Shown: positions 8,168-17,820 of the stretch, piece after piece
Position numbering within the stretch: position 1 is the stretch's first letter
How the letters are laid out: each line of letters starts with the position of its first letter
Assembly (NCBI GenBank): GCA_938044705.1
Contig: CALIOL010000324.1
Span: 1 to 38,219, forward strand
Reading direction: 5' to 3'
DNA length: 38,219 nt
Source of the DNA: an uncultured Ilumatobacter sp.
GTDB taxonomy: Bacteria; Actinomycetota; Acidimicrobiia; Acidimicrobiales; Ilumatobacteraceae
The notes under the pieces: model-generated
What the model saw: the letters and a program-made list of their open reading frames with translations, nothing else
Database searches by the model: none
What the model was told of the DNA's origin: nothing
Translations under genes and position numbers: made by a program

Positions 8168-8881
8168 GTGAGCGAACCATCGACGCGCCGTTGGGACACC
8201 GAGGAACTCCCTGAGGGAGAAGAAAAGGTCGCCGCGGTCAGAGACATGTTCGACGCGATCGCGCCGAAGTACGACCGCTTGAATCGCATCATCTCGTTCC
8301 GACTCGACGTTCGGTGGCGCAAGCGTGCGATCAGAGATCTCGCACTGCCGGCCGGGTCGACCGTCCTCGATCTCGCCAGTGGTACCGGCGACATGTGCAT
8401 CGACCTCGAGAAGGCCGGTCTGCGACCCTTCTCGATGGATCTGAGCTACGGCATGCTCGCCGCTGATCGCTCGGGGGCACCGAGAGCCCAGACCGACATC
8501 TTGCGGCTTCCGGTTGGTGACGCCTCGGTCGACGGGGTCACCTGTGGGTTCGCGTTGCGCAATCTGCTCGACCTCGGCGACTTCTTCACCGAGCTGGCCC
8601 GAGTGGTACGTCCGGGTGGGCGCATCGCTCTCCTCGACGTCAGCACGCCACCGAACCGGGTGCTGCGCTTCGGCAACAACATCTACTTCGGCAAGATCGT
8701 TCCGAAGATCGGAGCTGCGCTCTCGGACGGCGCGGCGTACGCCTACCTTCCCAAGAGCGTTGCCTATCTGCCTGAACCCGATGAGATGCGTTCGATGCTC
8801 GGCAGCGCCGGCTTCGGTGACGCGTCCCACGTGCAGCTCTCCGGTGGCCTGACTCAGCTGATGGTCGCGACCCGCGACTGA
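8168..8881 (+). CDS. menG: Demethylmenaquinone methyltransferase
   Basis: A 237-residue class I SAM-dependent methyltransferase of the UbiE/MenG family, which adds the last methyl group to demethylmenaquinone. The family N-terminal block FDAIAPKYDRLNRIISF is present (28-44), SAM motif I is VLDLASGTGDM (66-76), and the later GFALRNLLDLGDFFTE and RVVRPGGRIALLDVSTP blocks are typical of UbiE. Start is GTG 8168. Menaquinone rather than ubiquinone use follows from the neighbouring men genes. menF begins 11 bases after its stop on the same strand. Confidence 0.95.
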   Translation: MSEPSTRRWDTEELPEGEEKVAAVRDMFDAIAPKYDRLNRIISFRLDVRWRKRAIRDLALPAGSTVLDLASGTGDMCIDLEKAGLRPFSMDLSYGMLAADRSGAPRAQTDILRLPVGDASVDGVTCGFALRNLLDLGDFFTELARVVRPGGRIALLDVSTPPNRVLRFGNNIYFGKIVPKIGAALSDGAAYAYLPKSVAYLPEPDEMRSMLGSAGFGDASHVQLSGGLTQLMVATRD

Positions 8882-8892
8882 ATCGTCCGCGC

Positions 8893-10083
8893 ATGCATGC
8901 CGTCACCCGTCCGCTGTCGGAGTTCGTCGACATCGCTCCCGACTTGAACGACATCGCCGCCGACGAGGGCGTGCTCTTCGTTCGCGGTGGAATCGGACTC
9001 GCCGGGCGAGGTGTCGCTGCGAGGGTCAATGACCACGATGCCGTGGCAGTGCTCGCTGACATCGAACACGACTCGACCGTCGAGCAGGCAGCGGTGCTCG
9101 CCGTCGGGGTCACACCGTTTCGTCCGGGTGCCACCGCCGAACTGGTCATCCCCGAGGTCTGCGTGGTCAAGCGAGCGGGCGCGGCATGGGTGACCGCGAT
9201 CGACGGCGCCGACGTGAGCGCCGCGCTCGAGCCGCCGGAAGAGCCGACGCCCTCGGCCCCGCAGTGGAGGATCGAGCAGACCGTCGACGTCGATCACTAC
9301 CTGACAGCCGTGGCAACCGCTCGTGATGCGGTTCGGCGCGGCGAGTTGACCAAGGCCGTGATCGCTCGACCGATCCAGGTCACAGCGGACGCTCCGATCA
9401 GCATTCACGCGATCCTTCGTCGCTTGAAGGCGACGTTCTCCTCGAGCTACAGGTTCTCGGTCGACGGCTTCATCGGGGCATCCCCCGAACTCCTCGTCGA
9501 AGTGGAGGGAGCAGTGGTGCGTTCCCACCCGCTCGCCGGAACCACCCCTCGCACCGGCGACGTCGACAACGACGCTCGACTCGCTGCGGAGTTGCAGGCG
9601 AGCGCCAAGAACCAGATCGAACACCGAGTCGTCATCGACGATGTGCACGATCGGCTGCTCCCGTTCGTGAGCTACCTCGATGAGGAACCGGAGCCCTCGA
9701 TCGTGACGGTCGCGAACGTGCAGCACCTGGGCACACGCCTCGAAGGCATGCTGTCGCAGCCCGCACCTTCGGTGGTCGACCTCGTCCAGGTCCTGTGCCC
9801 GACTCCTGCACTGGGCGGGCACCCTCGCGACGCTGCGGTCGATCTCATCGAACGGGTCGAAGGGTTCGAACGAGGGCGGTACGGCGGCGCCGTGGGCTGG
9901 GTCGATGCGCGAGGCAACGGGACGTGGGCGGTCGCGATTCGCTGCGCCGAGTTCGCACAGGACCGCACATCAGCTCGACTGGTCGCTGGCGGCGGCATCG
10001 TCGCCGACAGCGAGCCGCTCGCCGAACTCGCGGAAACTCAGGCGAAGTTCCAGGCGATGTTGTCGGCGATCATCCGGCCGTAA
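8893..10083 (+). CDS. menF: Isochorismate synthase MenF
   Basis: A 396-residue chorismate-binding enzyme that converts chorismate to isochorismate, the entry step of menaquinone synthesis. The chorismate-binding domain covers about residues 130-390, with LTKAVIARPIQV (catalytic Lys region), FIGASPELLVEVEG, the HPLAGTTPR block, EHRVVIDDVHDRL (Mg-binding Glu region) and the C-terminal RYGGAVGWVDARGNGTW. Length is normal for MenF. Salicylate- or siderophore-type isochorismate synthases look similar, but the location between menG and menD makes menaquinone synthesis the natural reading. It converges on menD with 30 bases between the stops, and no clear terminator there. Confidence 0.94.
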   Translation: MHAVTRPLSEFVDIAPDLNDIAADEGVLFVRGGIGLAGRGVAARVNDHDAVAVLADIEHDSTVEQAAVLAVGVTPFRPGATAELVIPEVCVVKRAGAAWVTAIDGADVSAALEPPEEPTPSAPQWRIEQTVDVDHYLTAVATARDAVRRGELTKAVIARPIQVTADAPISIHAILRRLKATFSSSYRFSVDGFIGASPELLVEVEGAVVRSHPLAGTTPRTGDVDNDARLAAELQASAKNQIEHRVVIDDVHDRLLPFVSYLDEEPEPSIVTVANVQHLGTRLEGMLSQPAPSVVDLVQVLCPTPALGGHPRDAAVDLIERVEGFERGRYGGAVGWVDARGNGTWAVAIRCAEFAQDRTSARLVAGGGIVADSEPLAELAETQAKFQAMLSAIIRP

Positions 10084-10113
10084 CCCAGCCGGGGGTTCCT
10101 GCGCTGAGCGCGG

Positions 10114-11805
10114 TCAGCTCGAAGCGAGCGCTGAAGCAACCGCAGCGTGGATCTCCTCGTGGACGTTCACGTTCTCGTTTCGACTGGATGGGACCCGGCA
10201 CACCCAAGGTCCGGGGCGCACCAGTTGTTCGGTGAGCTCGCCGGAGGTCGTCGCGACGACACTCGCAATCCCGTGTGCCGCGGCGAGTGCGGTGACGTCG
10301 GTGCCGAGCGGTGTTCCGAACAGTTGCTCGAATCTCTCCGTTTCCAGCAGCGTCGATTGCGGGAGGAACGAGAAGATCCCTCCACCATCGTTGTCGACGA
10401 CGACGATACGCAGGTCGACGTCGCGCCGAACCAAGCCCAACAGCGCGTTGGAGTCGTGCACGAACGCGAGATCCCCGATCAGCAGGAACGACGGTTCGTC
10501 GCGACTCCCCAATGCGCGCCCGAGTGCGGTGGAGATCACCCCGTCGATCCCGTTCGCGCCGCGGTTGCTGTGGACCAGCGGCGTCCGCCCGCCGTACCAC
10601 TCGACGTCGCGAATCGGCATCGACGACGAGACCGTCATCAGCGCCGGCTTCGGAGCGTGGTCGACCAGTGTCCTTGCAACCGTGGGCTCCGTCATCGCTT
10701 CCGTGGACAACAGCGAGCTGCCGATCGCCTCGACCGCGATCGCGTCGACGCGTCGCCACTCGTCGCGCCAGTCCGACCCGTGGGATCCTGGTTCGACAGC
10801 AGCGAGCAGATCGCTCATCGAGCAGACCCCCACGACGGTGTGCGATGGATCGATGCGACCCGGCCCACCGACTTGGATCAGCGTGGTGTCGCTCCTGGCG
10901 GTCCATTGAGCGAGCACCTTCGACGTCGAGGGCCGCCCGATACGAACGATGACGTCGGGGAGATACTCGTCCGCGAACCCATCGACACGTAGCAGCGCGT
11001 CGATGGCACACACGTCGCTCACATGGCGCATGCCGGACTGTGGGTCAGCAATCACCGGCCACCCGGTCGCCGTCCGGAGTTCCACGACCGAGGCTGCGTC
11101 GACCCCACTCATTCCCCCGACGAGGATCACTCCCCGGCGGCAGCCGACACCGCTGGGAACGGGGTCCGTCGACTCATCCACGCGGACAGCGACGTCGACA
11201 TGGATCGGGTCGGGAAGGCCAGCGGCAACCCCGACAAGCGGCTCCCGAAACGGCAGGTTCAGTTGCACGGGACCCGCCACCGCTTCGTTACGCGCAGTGG
11301 CGGCGAGCGACCGCCAATCGCCGGCGGTGCTCGCCTCGGGTACCCCTGGATCACAGAACCACCGCACGTGAGAGCCATAGAGCTCGATCTGGTCGATCGT
11401 CTGTGGGGCGCCGACGCCACGGAGCTCCTCGGGACGATCGGCGGTGAGCACGATCATCGGCACTTCCGAGAGCCCGGCCTCGGCAACGGCCGGCAGGAAG
11501 TTGGCCGTCGCTGTCCCGCTCGTGCACAGCAGGAGCGCCGGCACCCCTGGCTCACTCTCGCTCACTGGCAGGCCGAGGCCGAGCGCCACGAATGCCGCCA
11601 CGCGCTCGTCATGAACGACGTGTACCTCCAGCTCCGATCGCTCGGCGAGTGCCAGGGCCATCGGCGTCGATCGAGAGCCCGGAGCGACGACGGCGTGGCG
11701 CACGCCCATCCGAACCCACTGGTCGACGAGCGTGGCGCAGAACGTGGCTTGTACATCAACCGGCCGAGCCTCATCGAGCGGATTGCCTTCAACGTCGTTG
11801 ACCAT
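10114..11805 (-). CDS. menD: SEPHCHC synthase MenD (thiamine diphosphate-dependent)
   Basis: A 563-residue enzyme that joins isochorismate and 2-oxoglutarate, the first committed step of menaquinone synthesis. N-terminal thiamine diphosphate domain: VVAPGSRSTPMALAL (39-53) and HDERVAAFVALGL with the conserved Glu (E67). The C-terminal cofactor domain has GDLAFVHDSNALLGL and VVVDNDGGGIFSFLPQ. The frame stays open far upstream of this start, but conserved sequence begins only after ATG 11805, which has GGGAGG just before it. A TATCGT box (11815-11820, minus strand) lies 9 bases before the ATG. It is divergent from the DsbA-like gene with a 51-base shared intergenic region. Confidence 0.95.
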   Translation of the reverse strand: MVNDVEGNPLDEARPVDVQATFCATLVDQWVRMGVRHAVVAPGSRSTPMALALAERSELEVHVVHDERVAAFVALGLGLPVSESEPGVPALLLCTSGTATANFLPAVAEAGLSEVPMIVLTADRPEELRGVGAPQTIDQIELYGSHVRWFCDPGVPEASTAGDWRSLAATARNEAVAGPVQLNLPFREPLVGVAAGLPDPIHVDVAVRVDESTDPVPSGVGCRRGVILVGGMSGVDAASVVELRTATGWPVIADPQSGMRHVSDVCAIDALLRVDGFADEYLPDVIVRIGRPSTSKVLAQWTARSDTTLIQVGGPGRIDPSHTVVGVCSMSDLLAAVEPGSHGSDWRDEWRRVDAIAVEAIGSSLLSTEAMTEPTVARTLVDHAPKPALMTVSSSMPIRDVEWYGGRTPLVHSNRGANGIDGVISTALGRALGSRDEPSFLLIGDLAFVHDSNALLGLVRRDVDLRIVVVDNDGGGIFSFLPQSTLLETERFEQLFGTPLGTDVTALAAAHGIASVVATTSGELTEQLVRPGPWVCRVPSSRNENVNVHEEIHAAVASALASS

Positions 11806-11844
11806 CGCCTCCCGACGATACGGGGGTCGCGCTGCCTGCGCCTC

Positions 11845-11850
11845 TACGGT
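11845..11850 (+). promoter_or_regulatory. -10 box for DsbA-like gene, leaderless
   Basis: TACGGT ends 6 bases before the GTG start at 11857. It shares the 51-base divergent gap with menD, whose own TATCGT box is on the other strand at 11815-11820, so the two promoters are nearly back to back. Confidence 0.42.
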
Positions 11851-11856
11851 GGTGAT

Positions 11857-12585
11857 GTGGATTCCGATACCGCCCTCGAAACAACACCTGGCTCGCGCCC
11901 GACGGTCACGATCGACATCTTCTCCGACGTCGTTTGTCCCTGGTGCTACATCGGCAAACGACGCTTCGAAGCAGGGATGGCCGCAGCCACTGCAGACGGG
12001 GATCTCGGCGTCGATTTCGACATCACGTTCAAGCCGTATCAGCTCGACCCGACCGCTGCTCCGGGTGTTGCCGGACCGGTCTTCGATGCCTACACGAAGA
12101 AGTTCGGTAGCGAGCAGAAAGCCACCGAGATCATCGCTCACGTGACCAACACCGCAGCAGCCGACGGACTCGAGTTCCAGATGGACAAGTCGCTTCGAGC
12201 CAACACGTTGCTCGCACATCGGCTGATCTGGTGGGCCGAGCAGCCCGACAACGATCTGTCGCAAGACGCCATGAAGGAGCGCCTCTTGCAGGCGTACTTC
12301 ATGGACGGCGTCCACATCGGCAACGTCGAAGCCCTCGTTTCGTGTGCCGTCGACGTGGGCGCTGACCGAAGTGAAGCCCAGGCGTTTCTCGAGTCCGGGC
12401 AGGGCATGGCCGAGGTGCAGGCAGAGTTGGACCACGCCCGTGACAACGGGATCACCGCTGTGCCGACCTACGTCTTCAACGACGAATGGGCCGTGCCGGG
12501 AGCTCAAGACCCCGAGACCTTCGCGAAGGTGCTTCGCAAGATGGCAGAGAACGCGCGCTCCGCTGACACAGACACACCCGAATGA
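11857..12585 (+). CDS. DsbA-family (FrnE-like) thiol oxidoreductase
   Basis: A 242-residue thioredoxin-fold protein of the DsbA/FrnE/2-hydroxychromene-2-carboxylate isomerase group. The active site CPWC is at residues 27-30 in IFSDVVCPWCYIGKRRFE, a helical insert follows, and the cis-proline loop is TAVPTYVFN near the end. There is no signal peptide, so it is probably cytoplasmic, as is usual for FrnE-like proteins. I chose GTG 11857 because no ATG in frame lies close to the conserved start and a TANNNT box stands 6 bases before it. Its stop overlaps the menH start as ATGA, so the two are coupled although their roles are not obviously related. Confidence 0.9.
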   Translation: MDSDTALETTPGSRPTVTIDIFSDVVCPWCYIGKRRFEAGMAAATADGDLGVDFDITFKPYQLDPTAAPGVAGPVFDAYTKKFGSEQKATEIIAHVTNTAAADGLEFQMDKSLRANTLLAHRLIWWAEQPDNDLSQDAMKERLLQAYFMDGVHIGNVEALVSCAVDVGADRSEAQAFLESGQGMAEVQAELDHARDNGITAVPTYVFNDEWAVPGAQDPETFAKVLRKMAENARSADTDTPE

Positions 12586-13313
12586 CCGCAGCGTCGCAGC
12601 GCATCGTCTTCGCCCATGGCTTCACCCAGACCGGGCGGAGCTGGGATCACGTGATCACGTCGCTGCGACGGTCTCTCGGCGACTTCGACGCCATCGCACC
12701 CGATCTTCCAGGCCACGGCGATGCCGCGGCTGTACGTGCAGATCTGTGGGACTCAGCGACCGCTCTCGCATCGGTCGGCGGCACTGCTTCCTACGTCGGG
12801 TACTCGATGGGTGGCCGGGTCGCTCTGCACGCAGCGCTCCGGCACCCTGATGCGGTCGAACGTCTCGTACTGATCGGAGCCACCGCTGGCATCGAGGACG
12901 ACGGCGAGCGGGCGGCACGCCGTGCGAGTGACAACGAGTTGGCGGACGACATCCTTCGCCGTGGCGTTCCCGCGTTCATCGACGAATGGCTCACCAAGCC
13001 GCTCTTCGCCGGGCTCGATGACGAAACTGCGCAACGCGACGACCGCCTTCGGAACACTCCGGCAGGTCTGGCGTCGAGCCTCCGACTGGCCGGCACCGGC
13101 ACCCAGGGGCCCCTGTGGGACCGACTCGATGAGATTCGGTGTCCCGTGCTGGTGATCGTCGGAGAAGACGACACCAAGTTCACAGCGCTCGGCGAACGCC
13201 TCGTGAGCAGCCTGCCCCACGGTCAGCTCGTCGTCGTGCCCGACAGCGGGCACACCGTGCACCTCGAGCAGCCCGACGCCACCGTCGCAGCGCTTGTCGA
13301 CTTCGTGGCGTGA
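12582..13313 (+). CDS. menH: Alpha/beta hydrolase, probable SHCHC synthase MenH
   Basis: A 243-residue alpha/beta-hydrolase. The oxyanion block is FAHGFTQTGRSW (10-21), the nucleophile elbow is GYSMGGR (S75), and the catalytic His is in DSGHTVHLEQ near 224. MenH removes pyruvate from SEPHCHC to give SHCHC. The HGF start of the oxyanion block and the GYSMGGR elbow are the usual MenH pattern, and the location between menD, menA and menE supports the call; other small hydrolases could look similar. The ATG overlaps the preceding stop by 4 bases. It converges on menA with 1 base between stop codons. Confidence 0.85.
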   Translation: MTAASQRIVFAHGFTQTGRSWDHVITSLRRSLGDFDAIAPDLPGHGDAAAVRADLWDSATALASVGGTASYVGYSMGGRVALHAALRHPDAVERLVLIGATAGIEDDGERAARRASDNELADDILRRGVPAFIDEWLTKPLFAGLDDETAQRDDRLRNTPAGLASSLRLAGTGTQGPLWDRLDEIRCPVLVIVGEDDTKFTALGERLVSSLPHGQLVVVPDSGHTVHLEQPDATVAALVDFVA

Positions 13314-13314
13314 G

Positions 13315-14247
13315 TCAGCCGATCGCGAGCCCGATGGTCGCTGCAAGGCCGAAGGCGAGTTGCAACTTGCCGGTGGCAGCGAGCACATCGATCAGACTCA
13401 TTCCCTGAGCGCCGTTGAGCACGGCGCGAATCGGCATCACCGCAAGCGGAACCGAGGCCAGACCAATGAGTGCGAGGGACCGATCGAACGCGGCGATGAC
13501 GAGCAGCACGAAGGCCAGAACGATGAGGAGGACGTAGAACCAACGGGTGCGCTTGTCACCCAACCGGACCGCCAGCGTCTTCTTGCCGACCTCCCGGTCG
13601 GTCGGGATGTCTCGCAAGTTGTTGATGACCAGCAGGGCGCACGCCAGCGAGCCCGCAGCACTGCCGATCAGGAGCGAGAGCGGCGTGATGGTCTCGACAG
13701 CGGCGTAGGTAGTGCCGACGGTGGCGACCAGCCCGAAGAACACGAAGACGAAGATCTCGCCGAGCCCGAGGTAGCCGTAGGGCTTGGGGCCGCCCGTGTA
13801 GAACCATCCCGCAGCGATCGCAGCGACGCCGACGACCAAGAGCCACAGCGATGTGGACACGGCGACGGCAAGGCCCGCGACCGCGGCGACCCCGAAGGCA
13901 GCGAACGCCGCCATCTTGACCTGCTTCGCCGGGGCGAGTCCGCTCGCCACCAGGCGCGCCGGTCCGACCCGGACGTCGTCGGTGCCGCGGATGCCGTCGC
14001 TGTAGTCGTTGGCGTAGTTCACACCGACCTGCAGCGCCAGGCTGACGATCAACGCCGCCACCACGCGCCACCACACGAGGCCGGGCACCGAAAACGTCTC
14101 GCCCTCGCCAACCATCGCCCAGAACCCGTCACCCGTCCACCAGCCCAGTCCGTGCGGCACATTGACCGCACAGGCGGCGCCGAGCGCGACGGGGACGACG
14201 GCAGCGGGCAACGTGCGGAGACGTGCTCCGATGATCCAACGGTTCAT
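13315..14247 (-). CDS. menA: 1,4-dihydroxy-2-naphthoate polyprenyltransferase MenA
   Basis: A 310-residue integral membrane UbiA-family prenyltransferase that attaches the polyprenyl tail to dihydroxynaphthoate. The two Asp-rich prenyl diphosphate sites are visible: NYANDYSDGIRGTDD in the first third and INNLRDIPTDREVGKKT in the second half. There are about eight hydrophobic helices. MNRWIIGARLRTLPAA is the typical MenA N-terminus, which fixes the start at ATG 14247 although the frame remains open upstream. It is divergent from menE across 56 bases. Length agrees with the family. Confidence 0.95.
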   Translation of the reverse strand: MNRWIIGARLRTLPAAVVPVALGAACAVNVPHGLGWWTGDGFWAMVGEGETFSVPGLVWWRVVAALIVSLALQVGVNYANDYSDGIRGTDDVRVGPARLVASGLAPAKQVKMAAFAAFGVAAVAGLAVAVSTSLWLLVVGVAAIAAGWFYTGGPKPYGYLGLGEIFVFVFFGLVATVGTTYAAVETITPLSLLIGSAAGSLACALLVINNLRDIPTDREVGKKTLAVRLGDKRTRWFYVLLIVLAFVLLVIAAFDRSLALIGLASVPLAVMPIRAVLNGAQGMSLIDVLAATGKLQLAFGLAATIGLAIG

Positions 14248-14303
14248 GACTGCGCCATGATGGGGCAGATGATGCCCTCGTGCCAACCAGGCAGCGCGCA
14301 CTG

Positions 14304-15410
<1,107 letters not shown>

Positions 15411-16139
15411 GTCTCGCCGGTGATCCAGCTCGCAGCATCGCTGACGAGGAACGTGGCGAGGTTCGCGATGTCCTCGGGAACACCGAGACGCTTGGTCGGC
15501 AGCCGAGCAGCGAGCGTGTCGCCGAAGTTGTCGACCAGATGGGCCGCGAAGTCGGTCTTCACGAGGCCGGGAGCGATCCCGACGACGCGCGTCGGGCCGA
15601 TCTCCGACGCCAGCTGACGCGTGGTGTGGATCAGCGCTGCTTTGGTCAGGTTGTAGACCCCGAGACCGAACTCGGCACGCAGACCGCCCACCGACGCCAC
15701 GTTGAGGATCACTCCCGGCCGTTCCTTGAACGCGTGCTTCCAGGCCGCTTGGCTCCAGAAGATCGGTGCGTCGAGGTTGACCTGGAACGTCTTGTCGTAA
15801 CGCGGCTTGTCGACCTCCATCGTCGCTCCGAAGTACGGATTCGTGGCCGCGTTGTTGACGAGGATGTCCAGCTGCCCAAAGCGCTCGAGCGTTGCCGCCA
15901 CGGCTCGCTCGCCGGCATCGTCGTCGCCGGCATTCGCTGCGAACACCTCGACCTCGCCGTCGCCCGTGATCCCCGCTCGAATCTCGTCGGCCGCTGCTTC
16001 CAGGGCGTCGATCTTGCGGCTGTTCAGCATGACCTTTGCTCCAGCCTCGGCCATGGAGGCCGCCATGGCCTTGCCGATACCGCGTGAAGCACCGGTCACG
16101 AGCGCAACTTTTCCGTCGAGTGAGATCTGCATCTCGCTG

Positions 16140-16145
16140 ACAGTA
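16140..16145 (-). promoter_or_regulatory. -10 box for the short-chain dehydrogenase, leaderless
   Basis: On the minus strand TACTGT ends 7 bases before the ATG at 16132. It lies between the ybeY stop and the dehydrogenase start and would allow transcription independent of phoH-ybeY. Confidence 0.4.
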
Positions 16146-16149
16146 CGCG

Positions 16150-16641
16150 TCAGGCGTGTGTTTGACGGAAACCGACCGGAGCGTCGCCACCCCAGTGGTG
16201 GTCACCGAGCAGCGCCAGTTCTCGTGCCCGCATCACCGAGGCGTCGTCTGCTTCGGCATGGTCGTGGCCCATCACGTGGAGCACGCCATGGACGACCAAG
16301 AGCGCGATCTCGTCGTTGAAGGTGCCGGCGTGCTCGGCGAACTGAGATGCGGCGACGTCGGGGCAGATGACGATGTCGCCGAGCATCGTCGGCACGCCGG
16401 GCATCGGATCATCGTCCATCGGAAACGAAAGCACGTCGGTTGGCCCGGTCTTGCCCATGTGCTCGACGTTGAGATCAGTGATCTCGGCCAGGTCGACGAA
16501 GGTCAACGTCAGTTCCCCGATGCCACCTTCGGTTTCGGCGGCCCGCCGCGCCAGCTTTCCCCACCGTTCCACGTCGACCGGCAGCGCCTGCTGGGCTTCT
16601 TCGGAGCGAACGTCGGCAACGACGACCGAGCAGTCGCTCAC
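16150..16641 (-). CDS. ybeY: Endoribonuclease / rRNA maturation factor YbeY
   Basis: A 163-residue zinc metalloprotein of the YbeY family, involved in 16S rRNA 3' maturation and ribosome quality control. The zinc signature is H118-x3-H122-x5-H128 within VVHGVLHVMGHDH. Upstream, VLSFPMDDD and MLGDIVICPDVA are family blocks. The start is GTG 16641, overlapping the phoH stop as GTGA, which implies translational coupling. The phoH-ybeY order is the standard one in bacteria. No HD-hydrolase, corC-like or era gene follows directly, unlike many genomes. Confidence 0.96.
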   Translation of the reverse strand: MSDCSVVVADVRSEEAQQALPVDVERWGKLARRAAETEGGIGELTLTFVDLAEITDLNVEHMGKTGPTDVLSFPMDDDPMPGVPTMLGDIVICPDVAASQFAEHAGTFNDEIALLVVHGVLHVMGHDHAEADDASVMRARELALLGDHHWGGDAPVGFRQTHA

Positions 16642-17603
16642 GAACGGGACGCTTCGGACTGCTCGTATGCCGCGACGATGTCCGCCACGATCTTGTGGCG
16701 GACGACATCGGAGCCGTGAAGACGGACGAATGCGAGGTCATCAATGCCATCCAGCGTCCGTTCTAGCCCCGAGAGGCCGCTCTTGCCGTTCGGGACATCG
16801 ACCTGGGTCGCGTCGCCGGTGACCACGACGCGCGACCCGAATCCGATGCGCGTGAGGAACATCTTCATCTGCTCTGGCGTGGTGTTCTGCGCCTCGTCGA
16901 GGATGATGAAACTGTTGTTCAGCGTGCGGCCACGCATGAACGCAAGCGGCGCGATCTCGATGATCTGCTTCTCGGTCAGCCGGGTGACCGCCTCCAGGTC
17001 GAGCATGTCGTAGAGCGCGTCGTAGAGCGGGCGAAGATAGGGGTCGATCTTCGCCATCAGGTCGCCCGGAAGGAACCCGAGGCGCTCTCCGGCTTCGACC
17101 GCCGGTCGGGTGAGGATGATCCGTTGGACCTCCTTGGCCTGCAGCGCCCGCACGGCCATCGCCACGGCCAGCCAGGACTTGCCCGTACCGGCAGGGCCGA
17201 TGCCGAACGTGATCACGTTGTTTGCGATCGCGTCCACGTAGCGCTTCTGGCCGCCGGTCTTGGGCTTGATCTGACGGCCCTTGGCGCCCTTCAAGATGTT
17301 GTGACCCAGGATCTCCGCCGGGTTCTCATTCGCTCGGACCATCGCGAAGATCCGTTCCAGCGAAGCGTCGTCGAGGGTTTGACCGGTCTGGAGCAACGTC
17401 ACCAGGTTCTCGAACAGCCGCGAGGCCGTCGCCACGCCGCGGGTGTCCTCACCTTCGATGCGCACCTCGTTGCCACGCACCGTGATCAACAAACGCGGGA
17501 ACTCCTTCTCGATCCGACGCAGGTACTGGTCCTGCTGACCGAGCAGGCCGGTCATCAGATGGGTTCCGGGGACGACGACGGTCGTCGTGGTGGCACTCGA
17601 CAT
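16638..17603 (-). CDS. phoH: PhoH-like ATPase
   Basis: A 321-residue PhoH-family P-loop ATPase. Walker A is [10 protein letters not shown] (134-143) and Walker B is [10 protein letters not shown], with GRTLNNSF just before it. The first ~110 residues form the small N-terminal RNA-binding-like domain of the PhoH/YbeZ group. YbeZ works with YbeY in rRNA processing, and the two genes overlap by 4 bases here. The start is ATG 17603; a TACGCT box (17614-17619, minus strand) lies 10 bases upstream and may be the -10. The protein is unlikely to be phosphate-starvation-specific despite the name. Confidence 0.95.
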   Translation of the reverse strand: MSSATTTTVVVPGTHLMTGLLGQQDQYLRRIEKEFPRLLITVRGNEVRIEGEDTRGVATASRLFENLVTLLQTGQTLDDASLERIFAMVRANENPAEILGHNILKGAKGRQIKPKTGGQKRYVDAIANNVITFGIGPAGTGKSWLAVAMAVRALQAKEVQRIILTRPAVEAGERLGFLPGDLMAKIDPYLRPLYDALYDMLDLEAVTRLTEKQIIEIAPLAFMRGRTLNNSFIILDEAQNTTPEQMKMFLTRIGFGSRVVVTGDATQVDVPNGKSGLSGLERTLDGIDDLAFVRLHGSDVVRHKIVADIVAAYEQSEASRS

Positions 17604-17699
17604 GGCGGCTCTGAGCGTAACGAAGCGAGGTGCCGGAAGTTGCGAAGAATTCCGTCACCGAGTTCCGCACAGACCGTTGCAGCGGCCGAGAATGACAAA

Positions 17700-17727
17700 G
17701 CCCCCGACCAGCACGCTGATCGGGGGC
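17700..17727 (-). terminator. Rho-independent terminator after tRNA-Cys
   Basis: On the minus strand a GC-rich stem (GCCCCCGA with TCGGGGGC, about 8 pairs, extendable through part of the loop) follows the tRNA by a few bases and is followed by TTTGTCATT. It would end tRNA-Cys and any read-through from the ole genes. Confidence 0.85.
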
Positions 17728-17729
17728 CC

Positions 17730-17804
17730 TGGAGGCGACGCCGGGAATCGAACCCGGGTACATGGAGTTGCAATCCATTGCCTCAACCACTCGGCCACGT
17801 CGCC
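17730..17804 (-). tRNA. tRNA-Cys (GCA anticodon), CCA encoded
   Basis: The minus strand folds as a tRNA: acceptor GGCGACG pairs with CGTCGCC, a D-arm GCCGAGTGGTTGAGGC region, anticodon stem ATGGA/TCCAT with loop TTGCAAC giving anticodon GCA, and a T-arm ending in the GGTTCGATTCC motif. The discriminator base is U (A at 17733 on the plus strand) and CCA is encoded at 17730-17732. It starts only 13 bases after the oleD stop codon on the same strand. Confidence 0.96.
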
Positions 17805-17814
17805 AGGAAGGGTG

Positions 17815-17820
17815 ATGCTA
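17815..17820 (-). promoter_or_regulatory. -10-like box for tRNA-Cys overlapping the oleD stop
   Basis: TAGCAT on the minus strand lies 10 bases before the tRNA 5' end. Its first three bases are the TAG stop codon of oleD. The same CGGTAGCATC string stands 11 bases before tRNA-Gly. No clear -35 is seen here. Confidence 0.45.

Noticed and set aside
11806-12507. Extended upstream part of the menD frame
   Set aside because: It runs antisense to the DsbA-like gene with its CPWC site, and MenD conservation starts only after ATG 11805.
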